Assembly (NCBI RefSeq): GCF_003597675.1
Contig: NZ_CP030827.1
Coordinates: forward strand, 1,116,001 to 1,180,000
Direction of reading: 5' to 3'
Source: Neorhizobium sp. NCHU2750
GTDB taxonomy: Bacteria; Pseudomonadota; Alphaproteobacteria; Rhizobiales; Rhizobiaceae
Length of the DNA: 64,000 bases
In this document: positions 55,962-64,000 of the stretch, piece by piece
How the letters are laid out: every line of letters begins with the position of its first letter
Numbering within the stretch: position 1 is the stretch's first letter
Position numbers and translations under genes: made by a program
Notes under the pieces: generated by a model
Database searches by the model: none
What the model saw: the letters and a program-made list of their open reading frames with translations, nothing else
Told to the model about the DNA's origin: nothing

Positions 55962-56831
55962 AGGCCGAGGCTGTGGTATTTGCAGGCATCCTATCGGTGT
56001 CGGCGTAATCTGCGAATTGAGCACCGCGCCGCCGGACGGGAAGGCGGCCGAGCCGCATGCCACGGATGCGGGGAGCGGCAGGATCAGAATGTTGTAGCGC
56101 CGGTCGTCTTCCCGTTCGCGTTCCAGCACGATCCGGTAATTCGCCAGCGTGGAAGCGAAACTGCGGCCCTCGTTTATTCGATTACGGAGATAGCGGCGGC
56201 TTTCGGGCGTCATTTCCAGACCGAACCTTTCGACCGCCTGCAATGCGAGCTGGATCGTCGCCGCGTTCTGGCTTGGATCGAGAAGGCTGAGCTTGAGGCG
56301 AAAGGTCCTGAAGGCGTCGGATGCCGTGCCCTTGATCTGGACGAACAGCACCGAGGGATCTGCCCCGTGACCGAGCTGTTTCGCGTAGAGGCATTCCCAT
56401 TCGTTATTATTTGTCTGGAACGTCGGTGGTTGTTTGTCGCCTTCAGGTGCCAGCCGTGCGCAGCGTTCAGAGGCATTGAAGCGGGGCGTGAGTTCGAACC
56501 GGTCACGGCCGGTGGAACGTGGTTCCGTGAGTCGTTTCGGCATGTCGACGATGAGTGCCGTGCGGTGTGAGCGCAGCGGCTGGGGAGGGGGAGTGGCGAT
56601 AGGCCGCGCAAGGTAATCGTCCATGCCAAGCCAGATTACCAACCTGTGGTAGTTGCGGCCGTCATTGACGGCGAGCACGATCCCGACGAGCGACACGAGG
56701 CCCACAGCGAGCAAGGCGATGAACAGCGTCATCGCCCGCCTGCGTCTGCGCAGGCGCATCATAGGCGTCAGAATTTCCGCCTTGTCCGCCAACCAGATAC
56801 GCTCCACTTCTGTCCAAATGCCCAGAAGCAT
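55938..56831 (-). CDS. Single-pass inner membrane protein (DUF6030-like)
   Basis: A 297-residue protein with a basic run (MRLRRRRRAM) before one membrane helix (TLFIALLAVGLVSLVGIVLAV). The rest is a periplasmic domain with three conserved-looking cysteines (RCARLAP, ECLYAKQL and a final CLQIP) and a compact region SVLFVQIKGTASDAFRTFRLKLSLLD. It resembles what I recall as DUF6030 in rhizobia; that is a memory, not a search. The start is uncertain (ATG 56831 or an upstream TTG). Function unknown. Confidence 0.65.
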   Translation of the reverse strand: MLLGIWTEVERIWLADKAEILTPMMRLRRRRRAMTLFIALLAVGLVSLVGIVLAVNDGRNYHRLVIWLGMDDYLARPIATPPPQPLRSHRTALIVDMPKRLTEPRSTGRDRFELTPRFNASERCARLAPEGDKQPPTFQTNNNEWECLYAKQLGHGADPSVLFVQIKGTASDAFRTFRLKLSLLDPSQNAATIQLALQAVERFGLEMTPESRRYLRNRINEGRSFASTLANYRIVLEREREDDRRYNILILPLPASVACGSAAFPSGGAVLNSQITPTPIGCLQIPQPRPLRPIEPN

Positions 56832-56928
56832 TGCCACATCTGGCAGGTCTGTGTCCAAGATTGATTCGCGGCGCAAGGTGGCGGATGGCTGTAAGGCATG
56901 GAAGCGTCGCGAGGATATCCGTGTCGCC

Positions 56929-56974
56929 GTTAACCACGTTAATTAGGATGCATTTAAGTTAACTTTTTTAAGTT
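56929..56974. promoter_or_regulatory. AT-rich divergent regulatory region
   Basis: Three GTTAA copies (56929, 56938, 56958) and a perfect palindrome AAGTTAACTT (56956-56965), followed by TAAGTT, lie between the membrane protein gene and the export lipoprotein gene. Repeats of this kind suggest a regulator site. Confidence 0.4.
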
Positions 56975-57155
56975 CTGTGCGGAATATCAGTATGCTCATG
57001 ACTATGGCTTTAAGACCGCATCGGAATTTATTTTGCGGATAGCCGGAGCCATGACGCTTGTTGTTCGTCGCCCGGTGTGCTTTCAAAGGCGCAGAATTCT
57101 GGATTGTAAGGACGCGAGACCGCGCTCCCGTGATCCTGACTTGGAGTATCGAGAT

Positions 57156-58334
57156 TTGGTTCGAGTGACTGCGATCGTGATCTGCGCCGCCCTGGCAGGA
57201 TGCCAGGCTGTGCCGGCTGAAGGACCTCTGGCATCCGCGATCAATGATGAAGCCGGCCGTTCCGCGACAGAAGTCGGGCGTCCGAATGCGGCCGTTTTCG
57301 ATATCGTCAACGTCGACAATCACACTGCAAGACTGGTCTCCGACTATGTCTCCACCGCGCTGAAGCGCCGTTTCGGCATCGGCGGCGGGCCGGGCAGGGC
57401 CGTCATCGGTGTTGGCGACCAGCTGAATATCACCATTTTCGAAGCTGGTGCGGACGGGCTGTTCTCCACAAGCGAACGCAAGCAGACACCACTCAACATC
57501 GTTGTCCAGCCGGATGGCACGGCAGCCATCCCGTATGTCGGCACGGTCAAATTCGCCGGCCGCACACTGGAAGAGGCCCGTCAGGCGATTCTCACGTCTT
57601 TGAAGAGCAAGGCGGTCGAGCCTGACGTCATCGTTGCGAGCGGCGATACCCCGTCGCGTTCGGTGACGATTTCAGGTGCGGTCAACAAATCCGCACAGAT
57701 TCCGCTCAATCTGAGCGGCGAAAAGATCTCGGATATCATTGCCAAGGCAGGCGGCCCGACCGCGCAGCCCTATGAGACCTACGTCACGATCGCTCGCGGC
57801 AAGCGGACGGGCACTGCGCTGCTGAAGTCGATTATCGAAAACCCGACCGAAAACATCTACGTCCAGCCGGGTGACCAGATTTTCGTCACCCGTGATCCGC
57901 GCACATTTACACTGCTTGGATCCGTCAAGGCCAGCTCCCGAATCGATTTCGGTGCAAACGACCTGAACCTGCTTGAGGCGGTCGCGCTCGGCCGTGGTGG
58001 CAACGACCAGGCTGTGGATGCGCGAGGCTACTTCCTGTTCCGTTACGAGGATGCAGAAGTTGTCCAGAGCCTGCTTGGCCCAAGCCGCTTCAACGAACTT
58101 GTGCGCAAGGGCATGCAGCCCGACAAGGATGGTCACTATCCGATCGTCTACCGCTTCGACATGAGCCAGCCGGACAGCATGCTCGTCGGCCAGACCTTCC
58201 CGGTCAAGAGCCGTGACGTGATCTATGCTTCACGTCATCCAACTGTAGACCTGACGAAATTCCTGCAGGTCATCGGCACGCCACTGGGCATCGCTGCGAG
58301 AGGTGCCGCAATTTCCAATGATTTGAGTGATTGA
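57156..58334 (+). CDS. Polysaccharide export outer membrane lipoprotein (rkp/KPS-type)
   Basis: The 392-residue protein has a short lipoprotein signal ending AALAGC (Cys16), a Poly_export domain (VIGVGDQLNITIFEAGADGLF ... DGTAAIPYVGTVKFAGRTL) and two SLBB-type segments (VTISGAVNKSAQIPLNLSGEKI and FTLLGSVKASSRIDFG). It should form the outer membrane pore of a capsule export system. A TTG at 57156, nine bases after TTGGAG, gives a normal signal; a longer frame runs back to 57033. Sinorhizobium rkp-1 clusters have rkpU before rkpA; this gene stands in the same place, but identity with rkpU is not certain. Confidence 0.8.
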   Translation: MVRVTAIVICAALAGCQAVPAEGPLASAINDEAGRSATEVGRPNAAVFDIVNVDNHTARLVSDYVSTALKRRFGIGGGPGRAVIGVGDQLNITIFEAGADGLFSTSERKQTPLNIVVQPDGTAAIPYVGTVKFAGRTLEEARQAILTSLKSKAVEPDVIVASGDTPSRSVTISGAVNKSAQIPLNLSGEKISDIIAKAGGPTAQPYETYVTIARGKRTGTALLKSIIENPTENIYVQPGDQIFVTRDPRTFTLLGSVKASSRIDFGANDLNLLEAVALGRGGNDQAVDARGYFLFRYEDAEVVQSLLGPSRFNELVRKGMQPDKDGHYPIVYRFDMSQPDSMLVGQTFPVKSRDVIYASRHPTVDLTKFLQVIGTPLGIAARGAAISNDLSD

Positions 58335-58370
58335 TTTCACGGTCTGATATATTGCTGAATTATCAAGGGT

Positions 58371-58401
58371 TGTGAATTTTGGTCTATTCACACCTAAGGT
58401 G
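58371..58401. promoter_or_regulatory. Overlapping inverted repeats before the RkpA-like gene
   Basis: TGTGAAT-N8-ATTCACA (58371-58392) overlaps CACCT-A-AGGTG (58391-58401). They lie 37-67 bp after the upstream stop and 111 bp or more before the synthase start. No T run follows, so an operator is more likely than a terminator. Confidence 0.5.
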
Positions 58402-58511
58402 TTATTTTATCCGCTTTTCTGGTGACAACCGGAGGCAAGTGTGGTGTTAAAGTCGAAATGTCGGCTTAATTCCGCATTAGCTTTTATATCTGGCACAAAC
58501 GCAGAGTGACG

Positions 58512-61500
58512 ATGACAGTAGAAGTAATTGGCAGATCATGCATTGCGCCCGGTGCCAACTCCATCCAGGAGTTGCAGCAGGTCTTGAGAGCGGGGCGCTG
58601 CACCGTCACGCAAATTCCTGCCGATCGCTGGGAGCTCGCACGCTTCTGGCATCCTGTCCAAGGTACGCCTGGCAAGACCTATACCTATGCCGCCGGTGTC
58701 ATCGATTCGGTCTATGATTTTGATCCCTCCGTCTTCGGCCTTTCCCAGCGCGAAGCCATGCAGATGGATCCGCAGCAGCGCATTCTTCTGACGATCGTCT
58801 GGAAGGCGTTGGAAGACGCGAACCTTCCACCAAGCACGCTCGCAACCCAGAGGGTAGGCGTTTATATCGGTGCGTCGAGTCTGGAAGCCGGTAACCTGTC
58901 GTCTGAGGACCCGGCGTCGGGCAGCCCTTATTTCATGACGGGCAATACGCTCTCCATCGTCTCGAACCGTATCTCGCATGTTTTCGGCTTGAACGGACCG
59001 AGCATGACGATCGACACGGCCTGTTCCTCCTCCCTTGTCGCGCTGGACCAGGCATTCCGGGCACTGCAGCGCGGTGATATCGACACCGCCATCGTCGGCG
59101 GCGTCAACATCCTCGTCCATCCACTCTCCTTCGTCGGTTTCGCCCAGGCACGCATGCTGTCGCCGGAGGGCCTTTGCAGGGCCTATGACACCAATGGTCA
59201 GGGCTATGTGCGTGCGGAGGGTGGTGCTGCCATTGTGCTCCGCCGCAGCGATGTGGCTCGCCAGCAGAACGACCGCAGCTACGGCCGCATTCATGCGACA
59301 GGCGTCAATTCCTCCGGCCGCACCAACGGCATCAGCCTGCCGTCCAGGGAAGCGCAGGCCGATCTGCTGCGTTCCATCTATCAAGGCCAGGGCATCGACG
59401 TGAACCGCGTCGCCTTCATCGAAGGCCACGGCACCGGCACGCGGGTCGGCGATCCGGCAGAGGTATGGGCGATCGGCAGCGTCATCGCGCAGAAACGCCG
59501 CGCGCCGCTCCCGATCGGCTCCATCAAGTCGAATATCGGTCATACGGAGCCGGTTTCCGGTCTGTTCGGCCTGTTCAAGGCCATGCTGGCGCTGGAGAAC
59601 GATTATCTTCCGGCCACCTTACATATCGAAGCGGTCAATGAGGACATCGATTTCGATGGCCTCAACGTGCGGGTCAACACGTCCGCGATCAAGCTCTTGC
59701 CCGCCAAGGAAGCGCGCCTCGTCGGCATCAACTCCTTCGGCTTCGGCGGCACCAATGCCCATGTGGTCATCGGCGACCCAGAGCCGGCGACGCAGGCCGC
59801 TTCTCCTGCCAAGACCGACAACGTGTTGTTCATGGCCAGCGCCCACAGCGCGACGGCGCTGGAAACCCTGCTCAAGGACTATCGTATGCGCCTTGTTGCC
59901 GCCGAGCCCGACAAGGCGCGCCGGATCATTGCCGCGACGACGACCAACCGTGACGCACTGAAACATCGGTTTGCCGTCGATGCGCGCAGCGAGCATGCCG
60001 TGCTTGAAGCCATCGATTCCCATCTCTCCGGCAAGGGGACGATCGGCGAACGCGGCGAAGCTCCGACCACGCTCGGCAAGATCGCCTTCGTATTTTCCGG
60101 GAACGGGGCCCAATGGTCCGGCATGGGCGTAGAGGCTTATCGCGAGAACCGCCATTTCCGTCAGTATTTCCAATCCTTCAGCGCGCTGTTCGAATATCAC
60201 CTCGGCGAAAAGCTGACGGATCTTATCGTCGACGACGAGCTTGGTGCTCGCCTTGGCGATGCGACCATTGCCCAGCCGTTGCTGTTTGCGGTCCAGGCAT
60301 CTCTGTCTGATTGCCTGAGTGTTTATGGTATTCGCCCGGACGTGGTCTTTGGCCACTCCGTCGGTGAAATCGCCGCCGCCTATGCGTCAAAGGCGCTGAC
60401 GGCAGCCGAAGCCGTCGCCATCGTCGCCAAGCGCTCCCGTTCGCAGCATCTGTTTGCCGGCATGGGCAAGATGGCGGCCGCCGTGATGGGCGAGGAAGCG
60501 GCGATCGCCTTTGCCAAGGATCACGGGCTCGACAATATCTGTGTGGCAGCGGTCAATGCGCCCAATTCCGTCACCATCTCCGGTCCTGTCGATGAAATCC
60601 AGGCCTTCCGGGATCTGGCGCGCAAGGCCCAGACGGTCGTCCATATCCTCGATATCAACTACCCGTTCCACCACCCGATCATCGATAGCGCCCGCGACGG
60701 TTTCCTGGCCGAACTGCCGGCCATTGAGCCTCAAAGTGCAGCCTGCACCTTCGTTTCCACGGTCAGCGGTGGCATCTATGACGGCAAGGGTCTCGATGCC
60801 GAATACTGGTGGCACAATGTCCGCGAGCCGGTGCTGTTCCGCTCGGCCGCCGAAACGGCCCTCGATCTCGGCTGCAACCTGTTCATCGAGATCTCGCCGC
60901 GCACCATTCTGTCCAACTACGTGTCGGAAATTGCCAAGAGCCGCGCCCAGCCGGCCGTGGTGATCGGCACGCTGCAGCGCGAGACGCCGGTGGATGGCCG
61001 CGATCCGGTCGCCCGCTCTTTCGCCCGCGCCCTGGCCCATGGTGCAGTTCCGGCGCCGTCGAGACACACGGCAAGACGGGCAGCGGTGATCGATCTGCCG
61101 CCGCTGCCCTTCGAGCCTGTCTCGTTGAAAGTGCCCGGCACGAGCGATGAAATCGACGTCTTCGGGCGCGATCTGAAAAGCCGCTATACGTTGCTCGGCT
61201 GGCGAAACGATCCGAACGGTTCGCACTGGAAGAACCATATCGATGCGCTGCTTTTCCCCGATCTGGCGGAGCATGTGGTCGATTCGCGCGCGATCATGCC
61301 GGGCGCGGGCTTCCTGGATATCGCCGTCACCGCTGCGCAGGCCCATTTCGGCAGCGACGAGGTGGAAATCTCCAACATGGAGATCGTCCGTCCGCTTGAA
61401 CTGCGTGCCGACCGCCTGTTGGAACTGTCGACGCTGCTGTCGCCTGAAACCGGAAATATCGAGATCCGTTCGCGTGAACGCCTGAGCACCGACGACTGGA

Positions 61501-64000
61501 CCATCCACGCTGTCGGCCGTTGTCGGCGCCCGGTGGAGGAGGAAGCCGACCGTTTCGAGCCGGTTGTCCCGGCTGGAGAAGGTGTCAGCCTCTCGTCCGC
61601 CGAAGTCTATGAAACGGCCGAGCGTTTCGGCCTGCAATATGGACCGCATTTCCAGCTCCTGTCGAAGGCGGTCGCATACGGCGACAACATCGTCGAAGTG
61701 GAACTGAAGGATGCCGCAGAGCCCGCGCATCCTTATGTCGGTTATGTTCTCAATCCCTTCTCTGTCGATGCGGCATTCCACGGGCTTGTCGCTCTGTTCG
61801 ATCGCCTTTCCGGCAGCGAGGCGGGCTCTCCCTATATCCCGGTCCGGTTCGGATCGATCCGCGTCACCGGCAGCGGTCGCGCGGTCTCCAGGGCCCGCAT
61901 TGAAATCGAGCGTTTCAGCCACTTCTCGATCAAGGTCAATTTCCGCCTGTTCGATACAGAAGGCGAACAGATCGCCGTCCTGTCCGACTGCCGCTTCCGC
62001 CGCACGTCGCTGCGCCGCCACCATACGCTGGATTCGGTCGCCTTCCATTTCGAGGCCGTCCCGAGCGCGGTCCTGACGTCTTCCACCGTCCGGCCGATGG
62101 CCCTGCCGGATCTCGCCGAAGGATCGCAGACAGGCGCCAAGGACAACGCTTCGCTGATGATCGATGCCGCGATCTATCGCGCATCCCACGAGATCGCGTT
62201 GTCGCTTGTCGGCAGCAATGATCTTGTCCTGTCGATGTCCCTGCCTGGAGACAAAGCTTTCCGCGCCTTCCTGACATCCTGCCTGTTCATTCTGGAGGAT
62301 GCCGGGATCGCGACGCCGGTCGACGGAGGATGGAGCATTCCGGCCGAGTTCTCCTTCCCGAGCGTCGGTGAACTGATCCAGGAAATCTACCGCGAGGATT
62401 CCTCGCGTATCGCCGAGGCGGTACTGGTCAATGACGTCTATCGTGATGCCCTTGAGCAACTGTCTCTCGGTGGTGGCGATGCGGATGAGGAGAGCGATTG
62501 GTCGCGCAATATCGGCGAGGCGACGCTCGATCACGTTTTGGTCCATTCGCCGCTCGGCCGTAATCGTGCCGAACGCGGCTTCACGTTGGCGGAACGCTTC
62601 TGCCGCGATCATCAGGGTCATATCCGCTTCGTCGTCGAACTGGGAACCACCAGCCAGTCGATGAGCACGAGGCTCGCCGCACTCGCCGCCGAAATCGGCG
62701 CGGTGCTCGTCATCGCCGAGCCGAAGGAAAATCCCCGCCGCATGCTGGAGCTGGCATTCGAGCAGAATGTCAACGTCTCGGTCGTCGAGCCGAAGGCTCT
62801 CGAATCGCTGCCGCATGTCGATCTCGTCGTCGCAAGCGGCCTCAACAGCCAGTCGATGATGGCGGCAGATGATGACGTTCGTCAGGCCGTCCGTTCCATC
62901 GCTGCCAAGGGTGCGGCACTGGTGTTCGCAGACCGCGCCCCGTCCGCTTTCAACGACTTCGCCTTCGGCCTTTCCGAAGACTGGTTCGCCGCAAGCCAGT
63001 CCGCCGAATTCCCGGTCGGGCAACTCGGAACGGCAGGTCAGGTCGAAACTCTTCTGGGCGAACTCGGTTTTGCCACAGCGTCGGTCGAGGAAGTCGGTAC
63101 CGACGAGGGCACGCTGATTGTCGCCGTCGCGACATCGCAGGCAAGTGAGCAGCAAGACCTGCAATCCAGGCCGGCGCAATCCGGCGCACGTCTCGTCGCC
63201 GTTGTTGAACCCGCCTCGGAACAGACCTTGGCTGCCCTGCGCCCCAATACTTCCGTGGTCCTGGCGACGCGGGCCGAAGAAGCGCTCGATTTCCTCGCCG
63301 GCGATACCGAGGCGCAGGCCTGTATCGTCTATATAGCCGACCGTGCTGCAGGGCAGGATGTGTCGGCATTGGAAATCGACCGGCTGTCGCGTTTCAAGGT
63401 GCTTGCCGAGGGCCTGACGCGCAAGGCGTCAGGCCTAGCAGGCCGTCCGCGCCTGATCATCGTCGCGCCCGGTGGCTCGCCGCTGGCCGGTGAAAAGAGC
63501 GATGCGGCCAATGGTGGCCTTTGGACATTCGCCCGCGTATTGCAGAACGAATATGATGCGATCGACATCCACCTCATCGATGCCGAAGGTGCAGAGGCGG
63601 CAGCACTTGTCGACCGGATTTCGACTGTAAAGAGCGCCAATCGCGAATGGCTGGCGGATGCTTCAGGCTTGAAGGAAATCCGCGCCGCTTCAGGCCCGTT
63701 TGCCGGCAAGGACGTGAAGACGACCGATTTCGACTCTGCGACCATCCATCAGCTGACGAGCGGTCGCGTCGACAGCATCGTCTGGCAGAGCTGCGAGCGG
63801 CAGGAGCCCGGCGAAAACGAAGTCATCATCGCCGTCGAAGCCGCGGGCCTCAACTTCCGTGACGTCATGTGGTCCATGGGCCTTCTGCCCGAGGAAGCAC
63901 TGGAAGACGGGTTTGCCGGCGCAACGATCGGCATGGAAATGGCCGGCCGCATCGAGCGCGTGGGCTCCGCCGTGACCGATCTCGTTCCCGGCGATCGCGT
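58512..64000 (+). CDS. rkpA: RkpA-like multidomain polyketide/fatty acid synthase (3' truncated)
   Basis: The first 1,829 codons run off the window. Domains are in type I order. Ketosynthase: DTACSSS with Cys171, EGHGTGT with His306, GHTEP with His344. Acyltransferase: GHSVGE with Ser616. Dehydratase: His921 in HVVDSRAIMP. Then a degenerate region resembling inactive methyltransferase and ketoreductase, and the start of an enoylreductase (about residue 1,735 on, EAAGLNFRDVMWSMGL). RkpA in Sinorhizobium makes a lipid needed for K-antigen. The dehydratase motif has Ser where Gly is usual. No acyl carrier domain is seen up to the edge. Confidence 0.85.
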   Translation, partial: MTVEVIGRSCIAPGANSIQELQQVLRAGRCTVTQIPADRWELARFWHPVQGTPGKTYTYAAGVIDSVYDFDPSVFGLSQREAMQMDPQQRILLTIVWKALEDANLPPSTLATQRVGVYIGASSLEAGNLSSEDPASGSPYFMTGNTLSIVSNRISHVFGLNGPSMTIDTACSSSLVALDQAFRALQRGDIDTAIVGGVNILVHPLSFVGFAQARMLSPEGLCRAYDTNGQGYVRAEGGAAIVLRRSDVARQQNDRSYGRIHATGVNSSGRTNGISLPSREAQADLLRSIYQGQGIDVNRVAFIEGHGTGTRVGDPAEVWAIGSVIAQKRRAPLPIGSIKSNIGHTEPVSGLFGLFKAMLALENDYLPATLHIEAVNEDIDFDGLNVRVNTSAIKLLPAKEARLVGINSFGFGGTNAHVVIGDPEPATQAASPAKTDNVLFMASAHSATALETLLKDYRMRLVAAEPDKARRIIAATTTNRDALKHRFAVDARSEHAVLEAIDSHLSGKGTIGERGEAPTTLGKIAFVFSGNGAQWSGMGVEAYRENRHFRQYFQSFSALFEYHLGEKLTDLIVDDELGARLGDATIAQPLLFAVQASLSDCLSVYGIRPDVVFGHSVGEIAAAYASKALTAAEAVAIVAKRSRSQHLFAGMGKMAAAVMGEEAAIAFAKDHGLDNICVAAVNAPNSVTISGPVDEIQAFRDLARKAQTVVHILDINYPFHHPIIDSARDGFLAELPAIEPQSAACTFVSTVSGGIYDGKGLDAEYWWHNVREPVLFRSAAETALDLGCNLFIEISPRTILSNYVSEIAKSRAQPAVVIGTLQRETPVDGRDPVARSFARALAHGAVPAPSRHTARRAAVIDLPPLPFEPVSLKVPGTSDEIDVFGRDLKSRYTLLGWRNDPNGSHWKNHIDALLFPDLAEHVVDSRAIMPGAGFLDIAVTAAQAHFGSDEVEISNMEIVRPLELRADRLLELSTLLSPETGNIEIRSRERLSTDDWTIHAVGRCRRPVEEEADRFEPVVPAGEGVSLSSAEVYETAERFGLQYGPHFQLLSKAVAYGDNIVEVELKDAAEPAHPYVGYVLNPFSVDAAFHGLVALFDRLSGSEAGSPYIPVRFGSIRVTGSGRAVSRARIEIERFSHFSIKVNFRLFDTEGEQIAVLSDCRFRRTSLRRHHTLDSVAFHFEAVPSAVLTSSTVRPMALPDLAEGSQTGAKDNASLMIDAAIYRASHEIALSLVGSNDLVLSMSLPGDKAFRAFLTSCLFILEDAGIATPVDGGWSIPAEFSFPSVGELIQEIYREDSSRIAEAVLVNDVYRDALEQLSLGGGDADEESDWSRNIGEATLDHVLVHSPLGRNRAERGFTLAERFCRDHQGHIRFVVELGTTSQSMSTRLAALAAEIGAVLVIAEPKENPRRMLELAFEQNVNVSVVEPKALESLPHVDLVVASGLNSQSMMAADDDVRQAVRSIAAKGAALVFADRAPSAFNDFAFGLSEDWFAASQSAEFPVGQLGTAGQVETLLGELGFATASVEEVGTDEGTLIVAVATSQASEQQDLQSRPAQSGARLVAVVEPASEQTLAALRPNTSVVLATRAEEALDFLAGDTEAQACIVYIADRAAGQDVSALEIDRLSRFKVLAEGLTRKASGLAGRPRLIIVAPGGSPLAGEKSDAANGGLWTFARVLQNEYDAIDIHLIDAEGAEAAALVDRISTVKSANREWLADASGLKEIRAASGPFAGKDVKTTDFDSATIHQLTSGRVDSIVWQSCERQEPGENEVIIAVEAAGLNFRDVMWSMGLLPEEALEDGFAGATIGMEMAGRIERVGSAVTDLVPGDR

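Noticed and set aside
58371..58392. CRP/FNR site
   Set aside because: The half sites resemble TGTGA/TCACA but are separated by 12 instead of 6 bases, so it was not labelled as CRP.

Overview
The window is a GC-rich stretch of an alphaproteobacterial chromosome, most likely from the Rhizobiaceae (Rhizobium, Agrobacterium or Sinorhizobium relatives). The evidence is gene content and order: nrdR-ribD-ribE-ribH-nusB, hppA, yceD-plsX-fabH-ihfA-merR, ctaA-argC-speB-rpsI-rplM-metY, clpP-clpX-lon-hupB and an rkp-type capsule locus, which as I recall follow each other in this way in rhizobia. No sequence search was run, so names rest on motifs, lengths and context.

Layout. 1-5.7 kb: the 3' end of nrdR, then riboflavin synthesis (ribD, ribE, ribH) and nusB, interrupted by an antisense GAF/HD-GYP c-di-GMP phosphodiesterase gene, followed by an MFS transporter. 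5.8-14.1 kb: proton-pumping pyrophosphatase with a hairpin-rich leader, a BamE lipoprotein, a cytochrome bc1 chaperone, YceD, then phospholipid and fatty-acid initiation (plsX, fabH), IHF-alpha, a MerR regulator and a BA14K protein. 14.2-15.3 kb: tRNA-Pro and three small genes. 15.4-23.8 kb: a polysaccharide locus (Wzy-like polymerase, polyprenyl-phosphate sugar transferase, glycosyltransferase, Wza-like lipoprotein, Wzc-like co-polymerase with a degenerate kinase domain, GNAT-like enzyme) resembling the unipolar polysaccharide (upp) locus of Agrobacterium.

23.9-33.3 kb: heme A synthase, arginine and polyamine genes (argC, speB), an orphan TadG-like protein, ribosomal proteins S9 and L13, a CoA-binding protein, a DUF6455-type protein and O-acetylhomoserine sulfhydrylase. 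33.3-42.7 kb is more accessory: two short-chain dehydrogenases, each divergent from its own regulator (TetR, MarR), a cupin, LrgAB, a cytochrome P450, gamma-glutamyltransferase and a diguanylate cyclase. 43-48.5 kb: protein quality control (clpP, clpX, lon) and HU. 48.9-56.8 kb: an autotransporter with HAF-type repeats, the YhaO/YhaN nuclease-ATPase pair and a membrane protein. 57-64 kb: a second polysaccharide export lipoprotein and the first 1,829 codons of an RkpA-like multidomain synthase that runs off the end.

The most unusual sequence is a 30-bp tandem repeat at the 3' end of rpsI. Three extra in-frame copies each re-encode the tail of S9 followed by a stop codon. Other points of interest are paired operators around the TetR/SDR promoter, inverted repeats before the RkpA-like gene, competing hairpins before hppA, and the presence of both c-di-GMP making and degrading enzymes in the same 64 kb as a UPP-like locus.
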